A stretch of 47,346 bases of DNA from Candidatus Daviesbacteria bacterium (GCA_021731695.1 JAKFWZ010000030.1:1-47346), one strand, 5' to 3'. Counted from the stretch's first letter, positions 1-8,208 are shown. Notes: a model not told the origin generated them from the letters alone. A program made the numbers and translations.

Positions 1-1
1 A

Positions 2-133
2 TTTATTAATGAAGGGAATGGCAAAGCTCAGGACTTTTATGATTTAGCCCGTGAGTATCAGGAAAGGGTTTATGATAAATATGGCATAAAGCTTGAGCCT
101 GAAGTTCAGCTCATCAATCTCCCAGCTTTATAA
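2..133 (+). CDS. murB: UDP-N-acetylenolpyruvoylglucosamine reductase, C-terminal fragment (truncated by window edge)
   Basis: Frame 2 reads FINEGNGKAQDFYDLAREYQERVYDKYGIKLEPEVQLINLPAL*, resembling the MurB C-terminus (N.GNAKA...L....V...FGI.LE.EV..I). Confidence 0.7.
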   Translation, partial: FINEGNGKAQDFYDLAREYQERVYDKYGIKLEPEVQLINLPAL

Positions 134-169
134 TTTGACAATAATTTTAAATCCTATATAATTTACTAC

Positions 170-544
170 ATGGCAAAATCAGAAATAGATCAAACAGAAC
201 ATGAGGGAGACTATAGCAGTGCCCCAAGTTTTCCTCTCATTGAAAAACTAGCCGATTTTAATACTAGACAAAACAGATCGTTGGCAAGAGGAGGCATTGC
301 AATTTTGGTCGGACTTTTTGAGCTGACGCGAGGACACAAAGTTACCGGTTCTGTTATAGGTGCTTTAGGCCTAATAACTGTGTATGAAAATATAATCCAA
401 GAAGCTCCGATCTCAGTTGCTGATTCTAAAACCCAACAGGAAACTACATTCCGTCAAAAACTATTAGAGCGAATAAGTTCAGCTAGAGACTCATCAAGGA
501 GAACGATTACAGGCTTAACTCGACCACAGAGATTTGAGTTCTAA
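170..544 (+). CDS. hypothetical protein with a hydrophobic segment
   Basis: ORF 124 aa; hydrophobic stretch GGIAILVGLFEL...GSVIGALGLITVYE. Confidence 0.6.
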   Translation: MAKSEIDQTEHEGDYSSAPSFPLIEKLADFNTRQNRSLARGGIAILVGLFELTRGHKVTGSVIGALGLITVYENIIQEAPISVADSKTQQETTFRQKLLERISSARDSSRRTITGLTRPQRFEF

Positions 545-1191
545 TCTCGCCCTTCAAACATTTCTTTCCTAATTATCTCCTCCATTATTTTATGACCCTC
601 TGAGTTCGGATGAATTCCGTCTTCCAGTAGTTGATTTAGATTCATTCCCCTCATTCTTTCGTATAAATCGATAAAGGGCGTTTCGCGGGATTTACAAAAA
701 TTCCTCAGAATATCATTATATTTTTCAATAACTTCATTTGAATAAATCTTATCGGGCTCCCAATTAACAGGATTTGAGAATGCCTCATTTACCGGAGTTA
801 GGCCTATAAATGCCACATCTGCCGTATATTTTTTAGCAATTTCCCAAAGGTCCCAAAGATTTTGTTCGTATACTCCGGGTTCAGTTTCATATTGCTTTGC
901 CTTTTGGTAATAACGGGTATCATTTATGCCGATTGCAAAAATTATCACAGTCAGCTCATCAGGGTTAAAGCGCGGAATCATTTCTGATTCAAATCTCTCG
1001 AGCAAACCCGCTGAGGTATCACCCGGAATTCCTAAGTTGTAAGTTAAAGTGTAATATTTTGAATATAACTCGTTTGCTGTATAAGCTGCTAAAGATTTAC
1101 TGTCCAGGTTTTTCCTGAGTCTCCCGACCCATCCGCCTTCAGCGTCCCAGTTGCCGTATGTAATTGAATCTCCAAAACAAAATAAAGTCAT
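541..1191 (-). CDS. SGNH/GDSL-type hydrolase
   Basis: N-terminal FCFGDSITYG (GDS block), FAIGINDT block and C-terminal DGIHPNSEGH (DxxH). Confidence 0.88.
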   Translation of the reverse strand: MTLFCFGDSITYGNWDAEGGWVGRLRKNLDSKSLAAYTANELYSKYYTLTYNLGIPGDTSAGLLERFESEMIPRFNPDELTVIIFAIGINDTRYYQKAKQYETEPGVYEQNLWDLWEIAKKYTADVAFIGLTPVNEAFSNPVNWEPDKIYSNEVIEKYNDILRNFCKSRETPFIDLYERMRGMNLNQLLEDGIHPNSEGHKIMEEIIRKEMFEGRD

Positions 1192-1412
1192 TTTAATTTT
1201 TTTAATTGATCTTCCGAAATTTTAGCTTGGGTAATAATTTGTTTTAAAGTTCCTGTTGGAATTGGTCCCGGGTGAACTGCGACTTGTGTCCATTTGCCAT
1301 CCGGGTGAGCTAAACGAATATGACTGCCTTTCCCCTTCCCCTGAACAAATCCCAGTTTTTCCAGGAATTTAATCATCCTCTGCGGCTTGATATTCCTCGG
1401 TAACCTGGTCAT
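1188..1412 (-). CDS. hicA: HicA-family mRNA interferase toxin
   Basis: 74 aa, KFLEKLGFVQGKGKGSHIRLAHPDG...VAVHPG.IPTGTLKQIITQAKIS; typical YcfA/HicA pattern. Confidence 0.85.
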   Translation of the reverse strand: MTRLPRNIKPQRMIKFLEKLGFVQGKGKGSHIRLAHPDGKWTQVAVHPGPIPTGTLKQIITQAKISEDQLKKLK

Positions 1413-1414
1413 GT

Positions 1415-1681
1415 TTAAATGATAACTGCACCTTCGGGAGCTTTAATTTGAGTGGATGTAATCATTTGTCCCTCCAGTTGGTCAGCTGGAACTTCTCTGC
1501 CTTCTTCGATGAGACATTCAATAGCCAATTCCATACCATCTTTTAAGCTTTTTAAAGCAGCTTCTATTGAATCTCCCCAATCAGCAACTCCTAAAGTCGG
1601 ACAATAAGCATTGTAAACAGTTTTTCTGCCAATTTTTTCCGGTTCAATAATAATTCTGTAATTTAAAATTTGAGCTTGCAT
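1415..1681 (-). CDS. hicB: HicB-like antitoxin (short form without obvious DNA-binding domain)
   Basis: 88 aa, YNAYCPTLGVADWGDSIEAALKSLKDGMELAIE; directly upstream of hicA on the same strand. Confidence 0.8.
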   Translation of the reverse strand: MQAQILNYRIIIEPEKIGRKTVYNAYCPTLGVADWGDSIEAALKSLKDGMELAIECLIEEGREVPADQLEGQMITSTQIKAPEGAVII

Positions 1682-1702
1682 AAGTGCATTTTACCACAAG
1701 AG

Positions 1703-1888
1703 TTAATCGATAAGCTTTAGAAGTTCAGGAAACTGTTTATACTTCTCTCCGACTTCCAAATTAAAATGTCCCTGACCTTTCATCACGATTAATCTCCCAC
1801 CGGTTTTTTCTTCTAAAAGTCCGGCATTTTTAAACGGAACAGCCGGATCGTTATCCGAATGAATTAAAATTATTTCTTTGGCTGATTT
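1703..1888 (-). pseudogene. C-terminal remnant of an alpha/beta hydrolase (RBBP9/YdeN-like)
   Basis: Minus-strand frame reads *KSAKEIILIHSDNDPAVPFKNAGLLEEKTGGRLIVMKGQGHFNLEVGEKYKQFPELLKLID*; catalytic-Asp and GxGH blocks present, N-terminus with nucleophile absent, stop immediately upstream. Confidence 0.65.
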
Positions 1889-1906
1889 TTACATAGAATA
1901 GTGAAT

Positions 1907-3307
1907 TTACTTTGAAGGAGAAGCAACTGGATTTGGTCTAACGTATTTATCTAAAACCTGCTGAATTCCTTTGGCAGTTGTTCCCAGTGCACCGACAGGA
2001 TCACCGTTATTTGTCGTTGAATTAACTGCATCTTCATAATATTTAATCATCTCGTCACTAATCCCCTGATCATGGGTATCTGAATTTAAATACCACGATT
2101 TATAGTACGGCCCCTGGGCAACAAATGCTCCGGTTAGAGGATCATTTAAAAGATCTTTCTGAAGATCAACTCTCGAATAAGGTAATCCAAATAGTCTGGT
2201 TTCAGATGCCTTTTGATAAAGCAATTTTTCCGCTTCCTGCGAAGTCATAAATTTCAAAAACTCCCACGATTCTTTTGGAAATTGAGCGCGGGAAGAAACT
2301 ACATAACCCCAATAATTTGCCCAAGCAACTTGTTTTCCGGCGAGCTGGGGAACCGGCGCAATTTTAAAATTTAAACGTGGATTCATCTGACGAAGTTCAT
2401 GTGCTCTCCATGACGGACCAAAGTAAAAGGCTACTTTTCCGGCAGCGAATGCTTCTGTAGAAGGTTCAAATGTATTATCCCAAACGCGGGACGCTGAAAC
2501 TCTGGCAAAATCTGTATAAAACTTTAAAACATCTCCGCCAGTCGGATTTGCCGGTGCATCAATTCTAGCATTTGGTTGCTGATAAAACAAAAGACCAACG
2601 ATATCAGGCCAATGATCAACATTTCCTGTAAGCCCCAATGCTGCTCCAGAAGTTTTTATAATGTTATTTTGATCCACTACAGTAAGCTTAGTCGCCGCAT
2701 CGCGAAATTCATTCCATGTTTTCGGAACCTGAACACCCGCTGCATTTAATATATCTACATTATAATAAAGCGCCAAACCATCAATCCCTCTGGGGATTCC
2801 ATAAATTACACCATCAGAATTAAACTGATCCTGAAGTGCTTTATTTTTATCAGCAATCTGAGGGCTTGAATCAATCGCAGCTTTTAAAATTAAATAATTT
2901 GTAAAGTCATCCCTGACAACCGGATAAAAAGTTTGAGAGTATTCCTGTGATGTAAATACTTCCCGGGGTGCCGGATAGATTGAGCCTGATTTTAGAAACA
3001 TCGAAATCCAGGCATTATTAACCATATAAATATCCGGACCTTCATTAGCAGTTATTTTAGTTTGAGTTCTGGTCCTGTAGTTTTGCGAAGATTGATACTG
3101 ATAATTAATCGTTACGTCAGGGTGAGTCCTTTTATATTCATCGAGCACAGGTTGCATCAATTTCTCATCTTCCCAAAGTCCCCAGATATTTATAACTACG
3201 GGGATTTTCTCCTCAGGCTCTTTGTTGAATGATGGCCCAAATTTCCAGAATAGAAATCCGGCGATAACTGCAAACACCAGCACGCCTATAATCAAATATT
3301 TCATCAT
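1907..3307 (-). CDS. extracellular solute-binding protein (sugar ABC-type, family 1)
   Basis: N-terminal TM/signal; INIWGLWEDEKLMQPVLDEYKRTHPDVTINYQYQ; YNVDILNAAGVQVPKTWNEF; FYFGPSWRAHEL. Confidence 0.85.
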   Translation of the reverse strand: MMKYLIIGVLVFAVIAGFLFWKFGPSFNKEPEEKIPVVINIWGLWEDEKLMQPVLDEYKRTHPDVTINYQYQSSQNYRTRTQTKITANEGPDIYMVNNAWISMFLKSGSIYPAPREVFTSQEYSQTFYPVVRDDFTNYLILKAAIDSSPQIADKNKALQDQFNSDGVIYGIPRGIDGLALYYNVDILNAAGVQVPKTWNEFRDAATKLTVVDQNNIIKTSGAALGLTGNVDHWPDIVGLLFYQQPNARIDAPANPTGGDVLKFYTDFARVSASRVWDNTFEPSTEAFAAGKVAFYFGPSWRAHELRQMNPRLNFKIAPVPQLAGKQVAWANYWGYVVSSRAQFPKESWEFLKFMTSQEAEKLLYQKASETRLFGLPYSRVDLQKDLLNDPLTGAFVAQGPYYKSWYLNSDTHDQGISDEMIKYYEDAVNSTTNNGDPVGALGTTAKGIQQVLDKYVRPNPVASPSK

Positions 3308-3462
3308 AGAGTTAAATTATAACTCACTATTGTTCAATTGTTTCATCGTCCGATTGTTTTAAAACTAAACGAGAATCTTTAATCTGACAATAAGCGAAGC
3401 TTGCGAACTATGCTCTTGAAACAATGTGGTAATGTAACAATTTCTCGGTTAAAATATGCGTC

Positions 3463-5388
3463 ATGGGCAACAAGAAAAAAAAGGGAGCAAAACAGGAAGA
3501 AAATCAAAATAATCAGGAGACTTCAGCCAAATCAGAAAAAAGAGTTCCAATAAATGAACACGACGGTTCCTTTCCGCAAGCGAAAAGTAAAAAATATTTT
3601 TTTGGAGCTATAACAGTTTTCGCCCTTCCTCTTCTGTTTATTCTGTTTCTGGTTTTGTTTTTATTTATCACTCAAAGAATCTATCCGAATATCAAAATTG
3701 CCGGAGTTGATGTTGGTCTTTTAACAAAAGAAGAGGCATCTCAAAAAGTTGCTTTAGTTTTATCAAAAAGAGGCGCAACGCTACTCGATCTTAAACAACA
3801 AAATGCCAGTCTTTCTGCACAACAAAACTTCACAATTGATTTAGCAAAACAAGAAACTGCACCCTTTGCTGATAAGGCAATCAGTGAGGCATTTGGAATA
3901 GGAAGAACAAAAGCCTATTTACCTGCAGAAATCGATTTAAAGATTAAACCATCGATACCGATAAGAAATCAGATCGAAAATATTTCATCATCAATCAACC
4001 AAAATCCAATAGATTCCGATTTAAAGATCTTCGAAGGCGAAATAACTGTCACTCAGTCACAAAGTGGAGTTGTTTTAGATGAGGATAAATTATATTCGAT
4101 AGTAAGTGATTATCTTAATGGGAAAACCCTTTCTAATAGTAATCTCCCGATAAAAACTGCAGAACCTGAGCTTTCTTACGAAGAGGCAACTGCAATAAAG
4201 AAACGTTTGGATGAAATTAAACTTTCCCCTATTAAGTTAACTTTTGAGGATTTAATTTTTTCTTTAGATCTGGAAAAAACCCTGGAACTGATTGATTTAG
4301 CAAATTCCCAAAACTCTGTAATACTTGCAACTGTAGGTAATGAGAAATTTAATATCGGTGCAATCGGAATAAATGGCGAAGATACTTCAGACAGCAAGTT
4401 AACTTTAAATCCCGAAAAACTAAACGAATATTTAATAGATATCTCTTCTCAGATCGACCGAACAGTTCAGGAACCTCTCTTTTCAGTTGATCCGAATTCG
4501 TCCCCTGAAAAACCAAGAATTACTGAGTTTCGTCCCCCACTTGAGGGCAGACAACTTGATAAAGCAAAAGCTGCCGAACTAATTTCTGCAGCTCTGATAA
4601 AAGAAGGTCATCAAAATAATATTAATCTACCGGTTAATATTATTACACCTAAAAATAGTTTGGTGAACGATCTCGGTATTAAAGAGTTAATAGGAACCGG
4701 GGTGTCTAATTTCGCCGGATCAATTGAAAATAGAAAATTTAATGTCGGACTAGCAGCATCCAGAATAAATGGAGTAATAATTGCACCAAATGAAGAGTTT
4801 TCTTTTGTTAATACTGTTGGTGATATTTCAGCAGCCACGGGTTATAAACAGGCTTATGTTATTAAATCCGGACGAACTGTTTTAGATGACGGCGGTGGAG
4901 TCTGTCAGGTTTCAACAACAATCTTCAGATCCGCACTTAATACCGGATTACCAATCACTGCCAGAACTGCACATGCATATCGTGTAGGCTATTATGAACA
5001 GGGCTTCCCGCCGGGTATCGATGCAACGATCTTTCATCCTTCAGTTGATTTCAAATTTAAAAACGATACCGGACATCACATCCTAATTCAAGCTTACGTA
5101 ACCGGAACTACATTAACAGTTGATCTTTACGGAACATCTGATGGACGCACTGTTTCGATGAGTAAGCCGGTTGTTGGGAGTGTTACCCCTGCTCCACCAG
5201 AATTAAGACAGGACGACCCTTCTTTACCAAAAGGAACTGTTAAGCAAGTCGACTTTGCGGCCAACGGAGCTAACGTATCATTTTCAAGAACAGTCACCAA
5301 GGGGGGAGTTACATATATTAATGAAACATTCAGGTCAAACTACAGACCCTGGCAGGCAGTTTATTTAGTCGGAACAAAAGACGGCTAA
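3463..5388 (+). CDS. VanW family protein with peptidoglycan-binding-like N-terminal repeats
   Basis: One N-terminal TM; VanW block GGGVCQVSTTIFRSALNTGLPITARTAHAYRVGYYEQGFPPGIDATIF. Confidence 0.88.
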   Translation: MGNKKKKGAKQEENQNNQETSAKSEKRVPINEHDGSFPQAKSKKYFFGAITVFALPLLFILFLVLFLFITQRIYPNIKIAGVDVGLLTKEEASQKVALVLSKRGATLLDLKQQNASLSAQQNFTIDLAKQETAPFADKAISEAFGIGRTKAYLPAEIDLKIKPSIPIRNQIENISSSINQNPIDSDLKIFEGEITVTQSQSGVVLDEDKLYSIVSDYLNGKTLSNSNLPIKTAEPELSYEEATAIKKRLDEIKLSPIKLTFEDLIFSLDLEKTLELIDLANSQNSVILATVGNEKFNIGAIGINGEDTSDSKLTLNPEKLNEYLIDISSQIDRTVQEPLFSVDPNSSPEKPRITEFRPPLEGRQLDKAKAAELISAALIKEGHQNNINLPVNIITPKNSLVNDLGIKELIGTGVSNFAGSIENRKFNVGLAASRINGVIIAPNEEFSFVNTVGDISAATGYKQAYVIKSGRTVLDDGGGVCQVSTTIFRSALNTGLPITARTAHAYRVGYYEQGFPPGIDATIFHPSVDFKFKNDTGHHILIQAYVTGTTLTVDLYGTSDGRTVSMSKPVVGSVTPAPPELRQDDPSLPKGTVKQVDFAANGANVSFSRTVTKGGVTYINETFRSNYRPWQAVYLVGTKDG

Positions 5389-5391
5389 AAA

Positions 5392-6027
5392 TTAAGCGGG
5401 AACCTTCATTCTTTGTAATCTTTGGTTGATGTGACCCAAAACTTTTATAACTAAACCTCTGTCCTCAGATCTTAAAGGGGATCTACTCATTTCCATTACT
5501 CTACCTGGGAAAGTAAAACCAAATCCATTTTCCCCCTTGTCCACATTCGCCCTTTGATCATTCAGCCATTCTCTGGCTTCAAACACACCGGTTTCATCAA
5601 ATCCTACCACTAAAGGCTTCATCGGATCGCCCCTTCTTCTTATCTCCAGTCTGGTTCCGTAGTCTACGCCATTAAACTGAGGGCGTCTTACCAGATGCGC
5701 CGACTCCACCTCTTCAACACCATCTAAGCCATCAGGGTTTGCAAAAACTTCCAGTTTCTCGGTCTCGATTTTGAGCCCACCAACTTCTTCCTGAACTCTA
5801 GTCCTCCCAAGATATAAACCTTCCCCAGAAATCGTAGTACTAACAGAATGGTCAATTAACTCAACAGCCCGCTGCTCAAGCTCTTTAATTTCAGTCAAAT
5901 CAGTGCCTTCAGCCTGCTTTGATCGATGACCATTTGCCCAAAGTTCGGCCCTAAAACCAGTCTTTTCCTCGTTGAAATATCTTTCGATATCTCTTATTAA
6001 GAGATCAGAATTTTCTTTTTCAGCCAT
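5392..6027 (-). CDS. hypothetical protein, predicted target of a SAM-clan riboswitch
   Basis: ORF 211 aa; no recognised family; ATG follows a hairpin plus T-tract. Confidence 0.7.
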   Translation of the reverse strand: MAEKENSDLLIRDIERYFNEEKTGFRAELWANGHRSKQAEGTDLTEIKELEQRAVELIDHSVSTTISGEGLYLGRTRVQEEVGGLKIETEKLEVFANPDGLDGVEEVESAHLVRRPQFNGVDYGTRLEIRRRGDPMKPLVVGFDETGVFEAREWLNDQRANVDKGENGFGFTFPGRVMEMSRSPLRSEDRGLVIKVLGHINQRLQRMKVPA

Positions 6028-6240
6028 AAAAAATCCCCTCCATTAGGAGAGGACATCAGAAAAAAATTCAGATTAATTTGCTCGAATATTCGAACCAAAT
6101 CCTCTCCCTTGCGGGATTTGGGTTTGGCACCGTGTCAGTTATTCAAAAGGTCCTTCGCATTCGCTCAGGACGATCTCGTATAACTCGATCGGTTGCCGGA
6201 TGGATTAACGAGCCAAAACTCTACCCATCACTCTTGATTT
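6028..6240 (-). promoter_or_regulatory. SAM-I clan (S-box / SAM-I-IV-like) riboswitch with transcription terminator
   Basis: Minus strand: P1 AAATC/GATTT, AAGAGTG, P2 GATGG...CCATC, CCGGCAACC, GGTGCCAAACCC, AGAGGATTT; possible pseudoknot TTTGG/CCAAA; GGAGAGGA in P1 3' side pairs with TCCTCTCC of the terminator; TCCTCTCC-TAAT-GGAGGGGA-TTTTTT immediately before ATG. Confidence 0.8.
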
Positions 6241-6250
6241 CTTTTGTTAT

Positions 6251-6277
6251 CTTATAAAAAGATTGAGAAAATGTCAA
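6251..6277 (-). promoter_or_regulatory. sigma70-like promoter of the riboswitch transcript
   Basis: Minus strand TTGACA-ttttctcaatctttt-TATAAG(AT) just upstream of the aptamer. Confidence 0.55.
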
Positions 6278-6302
6278 ACACTTTTCCTACATCGGATCTT
6301 GG

Positions 6303-6359
6303 TGTCATTTCGAGTGCAGAGAGAAATCTATGGATTCTTTGTTTCTCTCAGAATTACAT
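6303..6359. repeat. palindromic repeat of the GTCATTTCGAG...GAGAAATC type
   Basis: TGTCATTTCGAGTGCAGAGAGAAAtctatggattctttgTTTCTCTCAGAATTACA; imperfect inverted arms. Confidence 0.6.
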
Positions 6360-6419
6360 CCTCTTGACCCTTGCCTGCGAAGTAGGGGCGTGTGATACTT
6401 TATACTTAATACAAGTCCT

Positions 6420-6977
6420 ATGAGATTCTTCATTGCGCTCGAAATTCCGGACACCAGTAAAGATGATTTATTTAGAGCTCAAAAAAGACTGGGCGAACTT
6501 TTTCCCGATTTCAAACCTTCCCGAATCGACAAACTTCACCTGACAATTGCTTTTTTAGGCGAAGAGCCCGAAGAGCTAAAAGAACCTTTAATTGAAGTCT
6601 TACATAAATCTGTCGACGGTGTTGCTCCGTTTACTGTAACCCCTGCATACATTGACGGCTTCCCTCATCTGCACAACGCTCATATTTTATGGATTGGTGT
6701 TAAAGGAGATATAGATAAATTATTTATAATCAGGCACAGAGTTAAAGATGGTCTTCAGGCTTTAAAGTTAAACGTGGACGAGAGAAGATTTGTGCCACAT
6801 ATCGCTTTAGGCAAAATCTCAGAGTTAGAACTTAGCCCTTATCAGGAACAGGAGTTAGAAAAACTGGAGATGGAAACATTTGACCCCATCAGAGTCGATT
6901 CAATTAAACTCTTTGAATCTGTTCCTGATAGAGGATTACACAATCACAATACCTTAGCTGAAATAAAGTTAAATTAA
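6420..6977 (+). CDS. thpR: RNA 2',3'-cyclic phosphodiesterase (2'-5' RNA ligase family)
   Basis: Two HxT/HxA-type motifs: KLHLTIAFLG and FVPHIALGKI. Confidence 0.88.
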   Translation: MRFFIALEIPDTSKDDLFRAQKRLGELFPDFKPSRIDKLHLTIAFLGEEPEELKEPLIEVLHKSVDGVAPFTVTPAYIDGFPHLHNAHILWIGVKGDIDKLFIIRHRVKDGLQALKLNVDERRFVPHIALGKISELELSPYQEQELEKLEMETFDPIRVDSIKLFESVPDRGLHNHNTLAEIKLN

Positions 6978-7064
6978 GTAACAAGACGCAAGATACAAGT
7001 TTTCCAGTCAAATCTCAAATTCCAATTTTCAGAATTGTTTGTTCCTTGTATCTTGCTTACTTGG
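6976..7064. repeat. MITE-like inverted-repeat element A
   Basis: Perfect 11-bp inverted repeat CAAGATACAAG (6989-6999)/CTTGTATCTTG (7045-7055); outer AAGTAACAAG / CTTACTTGG. Confidence 0.65.
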
Positions 7065-7080
7065 TCATTAAAATTACCAC

Positions 7081-8184
7081 ATGGTAATTTTGGGCATTGA
7101 AACCTCTTGTGATGAAACAGCAGCCGCGATCCTCCGAAAAACAGATAAAAATATTGAGGTGCTTTCGAACGTGATCGCCTCAAGTGCCAAACTTCAATCA
7201 GAATTTGGCGGGATTATTCCCGAACAAGCAGCCAGAGAGCAGCTCAAATTCATAATCCCGGTAATCAAACAGGCGATTAACGAATCACGATTGACGATTA
7301 ACGATATTGATGCAATCGCAGTAACTCAGGGCCCCGGTTTAATTGGTTCTCTTTTAATCGGCGTTGAAACTGCAAAAACACTGGCGCTGGTTTTAAACAA
7401 ACCGCTTGTGCCTATTAATCATCTTATAGGCCATTTCTACGGAAACTGGATTCCCTCTTCGTCATCGCGCAGCGAGATCGCGCCAGCGTCATTGCGAGAC
7501 CATGAAATGGCGAAGCAATCTAAGAAAACCGGGATTGCCGCGTCGACTTCGTCTCCTCGCAATGACGTCTTTCGCATACCAACCTTTCCAATTATTGGTC
7601 TTCTTGTCTCAGGCGGACATTCTGATTTGGTTTTATTTACAGATCATAATGAATATGAGTATTTAGGCGGAACCAGAGATGATGCAGCCGGGGAATGTTT
7701 TGATAAGTGCGCACGCCTTATGAATTTACCCTACCCGGGAGGACCTGAGATTTCAAAGCTGGCGGCCAAAGGAAAGCCAAGTATAAATTTACCAAAACCT
7801 ATGGTTTCATCCGGTGATTTTGATTTTTCTTTTTCCGGCCTAAAAACAGCTGTCTCAAATTTCATTAAAGCAAATCCTAATTATAATAAAAACGATTTAG
7901 CTGCCTCAATTCAGAGCCGGATTATTGAATCGCTTGTTAAAAAAACAACTGATGCTGCAAAAAAGCACAATATTAAAAACATAATGATAGCCGGAGGAGT
8001 TGCTGCTAATGTTGAGCTTTCGCGTGCTCTGCGGACTTCTTTCAACGGGGAGGTTTTTTCGCCGTCGCACAATATTTTTTGCACTGACAACGCAGCGATG
8101 ATAGCTTCAGCTGCTTTCTTTGTTGGTAAACCCATCGATCCCCTAATGCTTCAAGCAAATCCCAATCTTTCACTCACTCAGTGA
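7081..8184 (+). CDS. tsaD: tRNA N6-adenosine threonylcarbamoyltransferase TsaD, with an in-frame palindromic-element insertion
   Basis: MVILGIETSCDETAAAI, VTQGPGLIGSLLIGVETAKTLA, NHLIGHFYGNW, LLVSGGHSDLVL, DDAAGECFDKCAR, AGGVAAN. Confidence 0.95.
   Translation: MVILGIETSCDETAAAILRKTDKNIEVLSNVIASSAKLQSEFGGIIPEQAAREQLKFIIPVIKQAINESRLTINDIDAIAVTQGPGLIGSLLIGVETAKTLALVLNKPLVPINHLIGHFYGNWIPSSSSRSEIAPASLRDHEMAKQSKKTGIAASTSSPRNDVFRIPTFPIIGLLVSGGHSDLVLFTDHNEYEYLGGTRDDAAGECFDKCARLMNLPYPGGPEISKLAAKGKPSINLPKPMVSSGDFDFSFSGLKTAVSNFIKANPNYNKNDLAASIQSRIIESLVKKTTDAAKKHNIKNIMIAGGVAANVELSRALRTSFNGEVFSPSHNIFCTDNAAMIASAAFFVGKPIDPLMLQANPNLSLTQ
7487..7567. repeat. 81-bp palindromic element inserted in frame inside tsaD
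   Basis: 12-bp perfect inverted termini CGTCATTGCGAG (7487-7498) / CTCGCAATGACG (7556-7567); inner GCAATC/GATTGC; 81 bp = 27 codons. Confidence 0.85.
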
Positions 8185-8208
8185 ATTTACTTTTTAGAAA
8201 AAGATGTA

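Noticed and set aside
6974-7183. 69-aa minus-strand ORF over the thpR-tsaD gap
   Set aside because: Reads through MITE-like element A and antisense to the tsaD start.
7081-8184. Recoded TGA (Gracilibacteria/Absconditabacteria genetic code)
   Set aside because: tsaD ends at TGA at the expected length and other genes have no in-frame TGA; standard code fits.
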